Source of the DNA: Paracoccus chinensis
GTDB lineage: Bacteria > Pseudomonadota > Alphaproteobacteria > Rhodobacterales > Rhodobacteraceae
Assembly: GCF_900102885.1 (NCBI RefSeq)
Contig: NZ_FNGE01000010.1
Span: 1 to 64,000 of the forward strand
Direction: 5' to 3'
DNA length: 64,000 nucleotides
Positions 17,853 through 26,653 of this stretch are shown piece after piece (position 1 is the stretch's first letter; each line of letters starts with the position of its first letter). The notes under the pieces were generated by a model that made no database searches, was not told where the DNA came from, and saw nothing but the letters and a program-made list of their open reading frames with translations. Position numbers and translations under genes: made by a program.

Positions 17853-18044
17853 CCCGGCGAAAGCGCACGTGATTGCGCTGTGCCACTCTGCTTCAAGATC
17901 GCGATCCGGGTGCATTTTCGGCTCGCAAAAGCCAATCTTCTGCCGATGATGAGAAAGATTCGAAAACGTCCGCCCGGCAGAACCATTCCCTTATTACTTG
18001 AAGAGCGCCTGCCCGAGGCGACCTCGATCAGAGAGGGCGAGATC

Positions 18045-19121
18045 ATGACTGCAAGGATCAAAGCCGCCGTACTTGTGGAGCCGGGCCGGATCATGCTCGA
18101 CGAGAAGCCTGTTCCAGATGTCGGCCCTCTCAACGCGCTTGTGCGCATCACGACAACCACAATCTGCGGGACCGATGTCTATATTCTCAAGGGCGAATAT
18201 CCCGTCGCAAGGGGCTGACCATCGGCCATGAGCCGGTGGGCGTGATCGAAAAGCTCGGCTCGGCTGTCCAGGGCTACACGGAAGGCCAGCGTGTGGTCGC
18301 CGGGGCCATCTGCACCTCCGGCCACAGCCACGCCGCTATGCGCCTGCCACGCCCAAGAAGGCCCCGGCAGGAAGCGCGGCTGCAAGCCGATGGGAGGTTG
18401 GAAGATCGGCAACACCATCGACCGCACACAGGCCGAATACGTGCTGGTTCTCGATGCGATGGCCAACCTCGCGCCAGTGCCGGACAGCCTCACCGACGAG
18501 CAGGTCTCGATGTGCCCGGACATCATGTCGACCAGGTTTTCGGGGGCGGAGAGCGGAAAGATCCGTATCGGCGACACGGTGACCGTCTTTGCACCGGGAG
18601 CGATCGGCTTTGCGCCACTACTGGCGCGCGCGCGCCTCATGGGCGCCACGACGATCATCGGCGTGGACAGCGTTCCGGCCCGGATGGAGACGGCGCGCCG
18701 CATGGGGGCGGATCACGTGATCGACTTCAAGCAGGCCGATCCCGTGGCCGAGATCACGCGCCTCACCGACGGGCGCAGCGTCGATGTCGCCATCGAGGCG
18801 CTCGTGCGGCAGGAAACCTTCGAGGCCGCGCTTCGGGTGCTCAGGCCGGGCGGAAGGCTTTTCTCTCTTGGGGTCTCTTCGGGCGACCTGACGATTCCCT
18901 TGGGCCCTTTCTGGCGGGATTGGGTAACCATACGATTGTTACAACGCTCTGCCCCGGCGGGAAGGAGCGCATGCGGCGCCTGATGGAAACGATCGCTGCG
19001 GGGCGCGTGGATACGCGTCCGCTGGTGACGCACCGCTTCAAGCTCGACCCAGATCGAGGAAGCCCATGAGTTCTTTGCCATTCAGCGGGACAGGGCCCTC
19101 AAGGTCGGCTCCACGCCATGA
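18045..19121 (+). pseudogene. Zinc-dependent (secondary) alcohol dehydrogenase, multiply frameshifted
   Basis: Three frames in order rebuild a medium-chain dehydrogenase. The first runs from the ATG at 18045 (KAAVLVEPGRIMLDEKPVPD, ICGTDVYILKGEYPVARG) to a stop near 18216. The second continues LTIGHEPVGVIEKLGSAVQG, and the third VFAPGAIGFAPLLARARLMG through FEAALRVLRPGGRLFSLGVS. The end, PGGKERMRRLMETIAAGRVD, is again out of frame, and the natural stop is near 19121. The zinc and Rossmann regions are recognisable, and the structural-zinc cysteine loop around 18310-18370 is damaged. At least three shifts argue against a single sequencing error. Relatives are NAD(P)-dependent alcohol dehydrogenases often found beside Usp genes. 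Confidence 0.8.
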
Positions 19122-19279
19122 CAACCCGGCAGTGGCCAATCGACGGCAGCACGAAAGCAGCGCTGGCGGGTGCGGTTAGCAGACGCCCCCTGTCTCGAAG
19201 CTTAACCCCGGGCGAATGTGGCGATGCGACGACAGGAAGGCTGCGCCTCCTCTGTCATGACGAGCGATGAATCAGAGAT

Positions 19280-19597
19280 TTACTCATCCTTGCAGAACGC
19301 CTCGTAGAGCGCGGCCATCAGCACCTGAACATCCGGGTCGCTGATGCGGTAGTGGATCGTCTGGCCCTCACGGCGCGTGTCGACCATGTCCGCCTCGCGC
19401 AGCCTCGCGAGATGCTGGCTCAGCGCCGACTGGCCAAGACCCACCGCCGCCTGAAGGGCGCTGACCGGGCGTTCGCCCCGCACCAGCTCGCACAGGATCA
19501 GCAGGCGCTTGGCATTCGCCACCAGCGCCAGCCGGCCCGCGACATGATCCGCCTTCGCCTGCAGGGCGGCGATGGGGAGGGCTGCCTTCATCTCCAT
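19280..19597 (-). CDS. sqrR: ArsR-family persulfide-responsive repressor (SqrR/BigR-like)
   Basis: A 105-residue winged-helix ArsR regulator. The recognition helix lies in VGLGQSALSQHLARLREADM and the wing in DTRREGQTIHYRISD. It carries only two cysteines, Cys36 (LLILCELV) and Cys102 (AFCKDE). Their 66-residue spacing equals that of the sensing cysteines of Rhodobacter SqrR (41/107) and BigR (42/108), which form a tetrasulfide bridge with reactive sulfur and then release DNA. It is divergent from two YeeE/YedE transporter genes and a persulfide dioxygenase, the usual SqrR/BigR targets. Repression of that operon and of itself is inferred. Confidence 0.82.
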   Translation of the reverse strand: MEMKAALPIAALQAKADHVAGRLALVANAKRLLILCELVRGERPVSALQAAVGLGQSALSQHLARLREADMVDTRREGQTIHYRISDPDVQVLMAALYEAFCKDE

Positions 19598-19607
19598 AAT
19601 ATTAACA

Positions 19608-19636
19608 TTGCCTTATGTAGAGATCGCTAATATATA
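19608..19636 (+). promoter_or_regulatory. Probable promoter/operator of the persulfide detoxification operon
   Basis: In an otherwise GC-rich window this spacer is strikingly AT-rich. TTGCCT (19608-19613) and TATATA (19631-19636) are 17 bases apart, a good sigma-70 arrangement for the rightward transporter gene. Short palindromic pieces (TAATATTA just upstream and CTAATATATA at the -10) could be bound by the ArsR-type regulator encoded divergently. The exact operator cannot be fixed by eye. Confidence 0.4.
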
Positions 19637-19683
19637 CAGGCCTGTCGGCGGGAAGGCAAGCGGACGCAGCGGAGCATAAGCGG

Positions 19684-20142
19684 ATGGAGATGGCGGTTCA
19701 GTCGAAGTTCACGCCCTGGGCCTCGCTTGCGGGCGGGGTCCTGATCGGTCTCAGCGCGGTGATGGTGATGGGTCTCTTCGGGCGTATCGCAGGCATCTCG
19801 GGGATCACCGGCGGGTTCTTGGGGGCGCTGGTGCCCATGCGCGGGGCGCCGCGTGACCGGGACTGGCGCGTGGCCTTCCTGCTGGGGCTGGTCGCGGCGC
19901 CGCTGCTGATGATGCTGTCAGGCGGCACGGTGGCCCAGTCGGTGCCGGGGAACCTTGGCGGGATGCTGGCGGCCGGGCTGCTGGTCGGTCTTGGCACGGC
20001 GCTGGGTTCGGGCTGCACCTCGGGGCACGGCGTCTGCGGGCTGGCGCGGCTGTCGCGCCGCTCGCTGGCTGCGGTCGTGACCTTCATGGCGGCGGGCTTT
20101 GCGACGGTCTTCGTGCTGCGTCACGTTCTGGGAACTGTGTGA
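19684..20142 (+). CDS. pmpA: YeeE/YedE-type sulfur transporter half (PmpA)
   Basis: A 152-residue membrane protein with about four hydrophobic segments. It carries the YeeE/YedE signature GSGCTSGHGVCGLARLSRRS near residues 106-125. The conserved cysteines in this motif are thought to relay reduced sulfur such as thiosulfate or persulfide through the membrane in the TsuA/YeeE family. Two half-size proteins (PmpA and PmpB) are normally encoded side by side in alphaproteobacteria and controlled by a BigR/SqrR repressor, as here. Its stop overlaps the next start (TGATG), so the two are translationally coupled. Confidence 0.82.
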   Translation: MEMAVQSKFTPWASLAGGVLIGLSAVMVMGLFGRIAGISGITGGFLGALVPMRGAPRDRDWRVAFLLGLVAAPLLMMLSGGTVAQSVPGNLGGMLAAGLLVGLGTALGSGCTSGHGVCGLARLSRRSLAAVVTFMAAGFATVFVLRHVLGTV

Positions 20143-20582
20143 TGCGGATCGCATGGGGCTTTCTCAGCGGCCTTGTCTTCGGGCTCGGCCTCGTCCTCTC
20201 GGGCATGGCCGACCCGGCCAAGGTGCTCAACTTTCTCGATCTCACCGGCAGATGGGACCCGAGCCTCGCCTTTGTCATGGGCGGCGCGACCCTTACCGCC
20301 TTCATCGGCTACCGTCTGGTCTGGCGCCGCAGCGCCCCCGTCCTCGAGGCGCGCTTCGACCTGCCCACGAACAGCCGGATCGACCGCCCCCTGGTCCTCG
20401 GCGCGGCGCTTTTCGGCATCGGCTGGGGCATCGGCGGCTTCTGCCCCGGCCCGGCCTGGACGGCGCTGCCGCTTCTCGCCCCCGGCACGCTGGTCTTCCT
20501 GCCCGCGATGCTCGCCGGCCTCTGGCTCGGCACCCGCATCAAGTCCCTCGACGCCCTTATGACGGAAGGAGCGACCTTGTGA
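20142..20582 (+). CDS. pmpB: YeeE/YedE-type sulfur transporter half (PmpB)
   Basis: A 146-residue membrane protein, second of the pair. Motifs are GLGLVLSGMADPAKVLNFLD at the N terminus and GIGWGIGGFCPGPAWTALPL near residue 95, the latter with the conserved cysteine expected for the partner half. About four membrane segments alternate with short loops. The ATG at 20142 overlaps the stop of the upstream gene; an in-frame GTG three bases earlier is also possible. It overlaps the dioxygenase start by four bases (GTGA). Confidence 0.82.
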   Translation: MRIAWGFLSGLVFGLGLVLSGMADPAKVLNFLDLTGRWDPSLAFVMGGATLTAFIGYRLVWRRSAPVLEARFDLPTNSRIDRPLVLGAALFGIGWGIGGFCPGPAWTALPLLAPGTLVFLPAMLAGLWLGTRIKSLDALMTEGATL

Positions 20583-21496
20583 GCACCTCCAAGCTGAAGC
20601 GACCTATCGTGAGCCACTCTCCCTCGACGGGGCCGGGCAGCCCGGATGTCTGGGGCATCTACGAGCCCGACACCGGCTCGATCCAGTATGTCTGCGCCGA
20701 TCCCGCCACGAAGAAGGCCGCGCTGATCGACGTGGTCTGGAACTTCGATCCCAAGAACTATCGCTTTTCCACCGAAAGCATGGACCAGGTGCTGGACCTC
20801 GTGCGCGAGAACGGGCTGACGGTCGAATGGGTGCTCGACACCCATCCCCATGCCGACCACGTCATGGCCTCGGCGCATCTGAAGAAGCGGACGGGCGCCC
20901 CCGCTGCCATCGGCGAGAAGGTGCATGACATCGCCCGCCTCTGGGCGGGGCTCTACAACATGCCGGGCGTCTTCGATCCCGCGCGGGACTTCGATCGGCT
21001 GTTCGCCGAAGGCGAGACCTTCCGCATCGGCGAGCTTGAGACGCGGGTCATGCTGTCGCCCGGCCACACGCTGGGCTCGATCACCTTTGTCTGCGGCGAT
21101 GCGGCCTTTGTCCACGACACGCTGATGCAGCCCGATGCCGGCACCTCGCGCGCCGATTTCCCGGGCGGGAACACCGGACAGCTCTGGGACTCGATCCAGG
21201 CGATCCTTGCCCTGCCGCCCGGGACGCGCATCTTTGTCGGCCACGACTACGGCACCGACACCCGCGAGGAGCCGATGTGGGAGGCGACGGTGGCCGAGCA
21301 TCTGGCCGGGAACAAGCACGTCAGGGCGGGCACCCGGCGCGAGGACTGGACCCGGCGCCGCGACGCGCGGGATGCGACCCTGCCACTGCCCGACCGTATC
21401 CTGGCCGCGCTGCAGATCAACCTGCGCGGTGGCCGCCTGCCCCCGGCCGAGCACGACGGCCATGTCTACCTGAAGCTGCCGGTGAACCGGTTCTGA
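20579..21496 (+). CDS. Persulfide dioxygenase-like metallo-beta-lactamase fold protein (ETHE1/Blh type)
   Basis: A 305-residue enzyme with the metallo-beta-lactamase signature THPHADHVMASAHLKKRTG near residue 85. Further metal ligands lie in LSPGHTLGSI, FVHDTLMQPDAGTSRADF and FVGHDYGTDTREEP. ETHE1-type enzymes use mononuclear iron to oxidise glutathione persulfide to sulfite. The Blh member of the BigR operon removes persulfide made by sulfide:quinone oxidoreductase. The GTG start at 20579 is supported by overlap with the upstream stop. With the repressor and transporter pair it completes a hydrogen-sulfide/persulfide detoxification unit; no Sqr gene is in the window. Confidence 0.85.
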   Translation: MSTSKLKRPIVSHSPSTGPGSPDVWGIYEPDTGSIQYVCADPATKKAALIDVVWNFDPKNYRFSTESMDQVLDLVRENGLTVEWVLDTHPHADHVMASAHLKKRTGAPAAIGEKVHDIARLWAGLYNMPGVFDPARDFDRLFAEGETFRIGELETRVMLSPGHTLGSITFVCGDAAFVHDTLMQPDAGTSRADFPGGNTGQLWDSIQAILALPPGTRIFVGHDYGTDTREEPMWEATVAEHLAGNKHVRAGTRREDWTRRRDARDATLPLPDRILAALQINLRGGRLPPAEHDGHVYLKLPVNRF

Positions 21497-21539
21497 AAGC
21501 TGTTTCCGCCTTATCCGGGATGGCGCAAGTGCCTCGGCA

Positions 21540-21869
21540 ATGGACATCGGCCAGATGCGCCGACTTGACACCGTCGGGGCTTGGCTACTGCTGGAACTGC
21601 AGCGCCGGCTGGGCTCGCTCGTCCACCCGGTCATCCTGTAGGGCGCCAGCGACGGACAGAGGCAGCTTGTCGAGACGGTGCGCCGCAATCTGGGACCGGG
21701 AGGCGAGGCAAGACCTCCGCCGCGGTACCTGTCCGATCATCTGGAGGCGCTCGGGCGTGCGACGATTGCAAGCGGCAAACTTGTCCTCGCCCTGACGGGA
21801 TTCCTGAGCCAGGTAATCGCCGCGTTGGCAATGAAGCTGCTGCGCCCGCGGCGACTGCGTCTAACCTAG
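21540..21869 (+). pseudogene. MlaE-type lipid transporter permease, N-terminal remnant
   Basis: The frame from the ATG at 21540 encodes a STAS-like start (MDIGQMRRLDTVGAWLLLEL), hits an in-frame TAG at 21639-21641, and then continues GASDGQRQLVETVRRN and ATIASGKLVLALTGFLSQVI. It ends at 21869 with AMKLLRPRRLRLT. STAS plus this linker is typical of alphaproteobacterial MlaE permeases, in which the membrane domain should follow, but here it is absent. The gene is both nonsense-mutated and truncated. Intact relatives move phospholipid between the envelope membranes. Confidence 0.7.
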
Positions 21870-21931
21870 GTCGTCCATCACCGCCTTAGGGCCTAGGTCT
21901 ATGGCCTTGTCCGCACCGTCGATGATGCCGC

Positions 21932-21991
21932 CTGCAGCAGAACCCCGCCGGCTTCCTGTCCGGCGACCTCGTCGCGGAGTATTGGAGATGA
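21932..21991 (+). pseudogene. MlaD-type MCE protein, last 19 codons only
   Basis: The frame reads LQQNPAGFLSGDLVAEYWR followed by a TGA that overlaps the next ATG (ATGA). This resembles the usual C terminus of MCE-domain (MlaD) proteins (a basic residue, NP, a hydrophobic stretch, then a short polar tail). It sits between the mlaE remnant and the auxiliary lipoprotein, exactly where mlaD should end. The ATPase gene and most of mlaD were evidently lost in one deletion near 21880-21930. The fragment is very short, so this depends on context. Confidence 0.45.
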
Positions 21992-22605
21992 GACGATCAG
22001 CCTGCTCCCTCTGTCCCGCCCGGTGGCCCTGACGGGCGCACTGACGATGCTGAGTGGCTGCGCTGCATTGTCGGCGCTTGGCAGGGGCAAGGCGCCGGAC
22101 ACCTTCGCCCTGACGCCACCTTTAGCGCGCCAGGGCGGCAAGGCTCATCGTGGACGCTGGTCATGACCAGCCCCGAGGCCCCCGCGGCGATCGTCATGAC
22201 CGCGTCGTCGTCAAGCCTGACCGGCGCTTGATCACTCATCTTCCCCGCGCTCGCCGGAGCACCGAGGCACCGCTGCTGGTCCAGTTGCTCCTGATCCGCT
22301 CGATCTCCGGCCCGGGCCGGATGGGCTTTGTCGGCTAGGTCGAGAACGGCCCGGTGGCCGACCACGTGCTGCTGGCCCGCAACGATGCCTTCCAAGCCGA
22401 GGCCTACCCGGCCGGCAACCTCGTCGCCCGGGTGGACCTGGCGCGGACCCTGCTGAACGATTCGGACCAGAGCCTGATTGCCTCGGACGGCTTCACCGGT
22501 TCGACGGCAGCGACGGACGACAGCGGCGCTGCCGTCGTTGCAGCCTTCCAAGCAGTCATGAATAATGTGCTGCCACAGGCGACGGCCTGGGTTGTGACTG
22601 TCTGA
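21988..22605 (+). pseudogene. ABC-type transport auxiliary lipoprotein (Mla-associated), decayed
   Basis: After the ATG at 21988 the lipoprotein signal is split between frames, with a lipobox-like MLSGCAALSALGRGKAPDTF in one of them. A middle part (STEAPLLVQLLLIRSISGPG) then meets a TAG at 22337-22339. The C-terminal half follows as DAFQAEAYPAGNLVARVDLA and AAVVAAFQAVMNNVLPQATA. This order matches the DUF330/ABC_trans_aux lipoproteins encoded last in alphaproteobacterial mlaEFD operons. Several frameshifts and stops make a product impossible. Confidence 0.6.
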
Positions 22606-22777
22606 GCCGGGCTGCGTGTCGGCCAGATCCCGGCACCTCGCGCCCACCTGGATCCTGATCAGCCCTGCGCAGGCTTGCGCGACAAAAGTGCTGCAACACA
22701 TCACTGTGGAACCCGAACCGAGTGACCCCCGGGACAAGGACAGTTCGAGAGGGGGGTCCCGTTCCCGGTACGGTTCA

Positions 22778-23837
22778 TCAGAACGGCGGAATGCAACCCC
22801 TCGCATCCTTGTACTGCGCACTGATGGCCGTGGCGCCGGTGACAGGCTTGTCGAACGGATGCCCGAAGGCTCTTGAAGCACCCGAGCCTGGATGAGGGCA
22901 CGCTGATCTTTCGCCTGCTCCATCGAACAGGCGGCCCGTCGTGGCAGCATGCATGCCGTCTGCCTCGCGCAGCAGGAACAGCGCATCGAGGCCCCGGCGC
23001 CGCGCCAGCGCGGCGCCCTCGGCCTTGCCCAGCACCATCAGTGCGGTGGCCAAGACATCGGCCTCGGCACAGGTTTGCGCCACCACGGTGACCGAGGCGG
23101 GGAACGCAAGCAGCGGCGTGCCGCTCCGGGGCTGCATGGTATGGGACAGGTTCCGCTCCCCTGCCCGGACCCGGTGCCGATAATCGCCCGAGGTCGCCAC
23201 CGCCGCATCCTGCAGCGTCAGCACGCAATGGGCCGCCTCGACTGTCACAGCCCAGGGCTCGCCATCCGGACGGAGACCGACGGCACGCATTTCGCCGTCG
23301 ATACCGACCAGCGCCACACCGATGCCGGCGTGCTGCAGAGTCTCAGCCAGCCGGTCCACGCCATAGCCCTTGGCGATGCCATTGAGGTCAAGGGTCAAGG
23401 AGACTGCCTTCCGGACAAGACAACCGACAGGGTCACGCTCAAGCACCTCATGTGCAGGCCGGCGGGGAACCAGCCAGCGCCTACCCGATCCGATCCGCGT
23501 CCACCGACTCGGGGCCGAACCCCCAAGCCGCCACCGCATCGCCCATGCCGATATCGAAGACGCCGCCCGAGGCGCGGCCGACCTCCAGCCCCAGCCGCAG
23601 CACGGCCAGCAGAGGCGCGGGCATCCTCACCCACGTTCCGACCGGCGCCGCGCTCAGCCGCATCAGGTCGCTGTCCGGCCGCCAAGTGGACATCTGGGCG
23701 TCTATCTCCTCTACCGCCGCCTGCAACGCCTGCTACAGCGGTGCCGACTCGAAGCGTTTGTCCGCGAAGAACAGCGCCGACCAGCGGGTGCCCATGGTGG
23801 GGCCGTTCAGCGCATGGCGTGTCAGGTCAGTAGACAT
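22778..23837 (-). pseudogene. apbE: FAD:protein FMN transferase (ApbE), broken
   Basis: Starting at the ATG at 23837, the frame reads NGPTMGTRWSALFFADKRFE and stops at a TAG near 23735. It resumes as LQAAVEEIDAQMSTWRPDSD and ASGGVFDIGMGDAVAAWGFG, with a frameshift near 23485, then LDLNGIAKGYGVDRLAETLQ and AVATSGDYRHRVRAGERNLS. These are the conserved ApbE segments, including the FAD-binding TSGDYR and the AEADVLATALMVLG region. ApbE flavinylates extracytoplasmic proteins through a threonine-FMN phosphoester. The start overlaps the end of the flavin reductase pseudogene, so the two once formed an operon. The true 3' end is uncertain. Confidence 0.75.
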
Positions 23838-25984
23838 CTTCGACATAGCGACCCTCTGCTTTCAGCACCGCCAACGTCAGCCCGGCCGGGGCAAGGATGT
23901 CCTCCAGCGCGGCGCGGACATCCGCCGCCATCCCACACGCGCCGCAGACCATCACCGCGCGCCCGCGCAGGTCAGGCGGGCGACCTCGGCGGCCTCGTTG
24001 CGCAGGGCATCCTGGACATGATGCGGGCGCTCGCCGCGCGAGGTGGTCGTGACAAGGCGGGACAGGCACCCTGCCCCGTTCCACTCGGTCAGTTCCTCGC
24101 GGTACAGGAATTCACTGCCCTCGTGCCGCATCCCGAAGAACAGGTGCATCGGGCGGTGGCGCCTATAGGCGCGGATGAAGCCCGCCAGCCGCCCGATTCC
24201 GGTGCCCGCGCCGATCAGGATCAGAGGCTCGCGGCCCCGACCCGCGCTAAAGCCTGGATTGCGGCGCAGAAAGGCCCTCACCGTTCCGCCCGGCTGGAGT
24301 TCCACAAGCTGCCCCGAGCAGAGGCCGCCCGGCTGTTTCCTCACCACGGTCTCGACGAAGCCGTCGCGCGACCCCGAGGCCAGAGAATAGAGGCGCAGAA
24401 ACGCAGAACCGTCGGGCAGGACGCCAAGCAGATCGCCCGCCTGCCAGCGCGCGAACCCCTGCCCTGTCAGCCGCTGCCACAGGGTGAGGCGCGGAGGCGC
24501 AAAGCGCAGGATCGCTATCGGGGCCTGCACCTCGGCGCCATAATCTCGGCGCGAGACCAGCGTGAGCGCCTCGATGCGGGCACCACCGGCTGGTGAACCA
24601 GATCCAGCTTGATCGCCAGTGCCACACCAAGCGCGTGTCCTCAGCGGGCGAACTCCTGTGGCGACTGGCGGTCGATGGTGTGGACGGGCATGAAGTGGAG
24701 CCAGCCTTTTTCCTCTGCCGCTTTCACGACCTCCTCGGCATAGGCGCAGAAGGTTGGAAAGCTGCGGTCGCCGAAGCCCAGAACCGCAAGCGGCGCCTCG
24801 CGCGCGCTCCATACGCGCCAGCTGGTCGAGGAACCCGCGCACCGCGGCCGGGGCGCAGCCCTCGCTATAGGTCGCGGCAAGGATGATAAAGCGCGCGGCG
24901 CAGTGATAGCGGGCCGGTTCAAAGCCCGCCATTGGCGCGACGTGGACGCGCTGGCCTGCCTCGATCAGTGCCGCAGGAAGCGTCGAGGCAAAGCCCTAGG
25001 TGCTGCCGCCCTCGCTGCCGACCAGCAGGACCGTCTCGGCCTGCCGGCAGGCGCCTTGCCCCGGATGCGCGGGCGGCCGCGGCGCGCGGCCAGCCACAGG
25101 ACGACGCCGGTCCGGGCCATCACCGGCACCCCCAGCGCCATCAGTCCCAACACGAGGTCCAGCACCGCAGCGCCCTGCCCCGTGTGCAGCATGAAGATGG
25201 TCTCGGACAGGCTCCAGCCCGAAAGGTCAGTCCAGGCCAGCAGCGGGCTGCTATCCTGGTCCAAATAGCCCGTACCTTGGGCGGTCTTGAGGGTTAGGCG
25301 TCCGTCGGGTCGTTCGGATCGACCAGCGACAGGCTGCGAAGGGCGGACACCGGCAGTTCTCGCAAGGCCGCCATTGCGCCAAGATCCATGCCGGATCGTC
25401 CACTGACCTCAACTGGAAAGGCGGGAGTTCCGGCGCCGTCCGGCAGCAGGTCGAAGGTCGAGGCTGTCCAAAGCGCCGTGGCCGAGGACAGCACCGGGCC
25501 CGCGACCGACACCCGCGCGACTTCCACATGCAGCCGTCCCGCCAAGGGGCAGCGCAGACGCGCAAACCAGCGCCGCCAGCCGCCTGCCCGGCGCGCGACC
25601 AGCGCCGCGCCCGACAGCGCCAGCACCAGCATCGCCCCTGCCGAGAGCCGTCGCGATCCGCCCCGCGTCGCCGAGAAACAGCGAACGGTGCAGGTTCGTC
25701 AGCCCGCGTTCCAGCGGATCGGGATCGGGATCGGCCGAGCCTGCGTCCTGCCCTGTCGCCGGGTCGATGACCGCCGATCGCGGAATGCCGCCGTCGAACC
25801 AGTAGGCTGTGACCTGTCCCGAGGGCGCCCGGCCGGATCGGCCATGGACAAGCTCGGCCGCCGCCTGGGGCGCCACCAGCCCCTCGGTGGCGGGGTAAAG
25901 CGACAGTGCCGCCCCGGACAAGGCTAGGATCATCACCAGAAGCGCGGCTAAGATGCCCGGCCACTGATGGAATGCGCGGATCAT
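23827..25984 (-). pseudogene. PepSY-domain membrane flavin reductase (flavodoxin plus CysJ-like reductase), multiply frameshifted
   Basis: Pieces in successive frames follow one gene. A PepSY-type N terminus (MIRAFHQWPGILAALLVMIL, LTNLHRSLFLGDAGRIATAL) is followed by a second periplasmic part ending near 25290, then a membrane segment. A flavodoxin-like domain (AARFIILAATYSEGCAPAAV, VLGFGDRSFPTFCAYAEEVV) leads into an NADPH-flavin reductase domain (FLRLYSLASGSRDGFVETVV, GAGTGIGRLAGFIRAYRRHR) and the end KAEGRYVEDVY. At least five frame changes occur. Intact relatives are encoded beside apbE and pass electrons to flavinylated periplasmic partners. Its loss parallels that of apbE. Confidence 0.72.
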
Positions 25985-26065
25985 GGGTGGCCCCTTACTG
26001 ATAGGAGACGGTAGCCATGTAGCAGATGCCCGAGGCGCTTGCCCCGGCCGCGATCAGCGCCAGGG

Positions 26066-26632
26066 GAACCCGACGAGGCCACCCGCACCCGCACCCGCGA
26101 GATCGAGACCGCCCTGCGGCGACTGGCGCGGCTGTCGGAAAAGCTGATGCAGCTGGCCCGCGCCGAGGGCGGGCGGTTACAGGCCGAAGCGCCGGTCGAT
26201 CTTGTCCCAATTGTGAGGATGCTGGCGGCCGACATGACCCGCGACGAGGCAGACCGGATCGATCTGGTACTGCCCGCTGCGGGCATTCCGGCCTCCATCG
26301 ACCCCGATGCCTTCGCGATCCTCGCCCGCAACCTGATAGAGAACGCCTTGCGGCACGGAAACCAGAGCGCTCCCGTCGAGGTCTCGCTGTCCCCCACGGG
26401 CCTGCTGCGCGTGGTCAACGCGGGGCCGGCGGTCCCGGCCGACCGGCTCCGGCGCATCACCCGCCCGTTCTAGCACGGCACGACCGGGGCGCAGGGCAGC
26501 AGGCTGGGCTTGGCTATCGCCCAGGCGATCGCGGAGGGCACCGGCGGGCGGCTGGACCTGCTCTCTCCGGCCGAGGGGCGGGCCGACGGCTTCAAGGCAA
26601 GGTTTTCGACAAGCCGCGCCCGGTTGCGCTAG
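26066..26632 (+). pseudogene. Sensor histidine kinase, C-terminal fragment with internal stop
   Basis: The open frame begins abruptly after a junction near 26065 with ETALRRLARLSEKLMQLARA and continues ILARNLIENALRHGNQSAPV (N-box). It meets TAG at 26471-26473 within RRITRPF, then resumes in the same frame with RLGLAIAQAIAEGTGGRLDL (G-box) and stops at 26632. The sensor, membrane segments and phospho-acceptor histidine are missing. The sequence resembles the PmrB/QseC-like kinase at 15131-16489 but is not a copy of it. It ends 21 bases before the metal ATPase gene. Confidence 0.75.
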
Positions 26633-26653
26633 GATCGGCCGAAGGAGTCCGCC

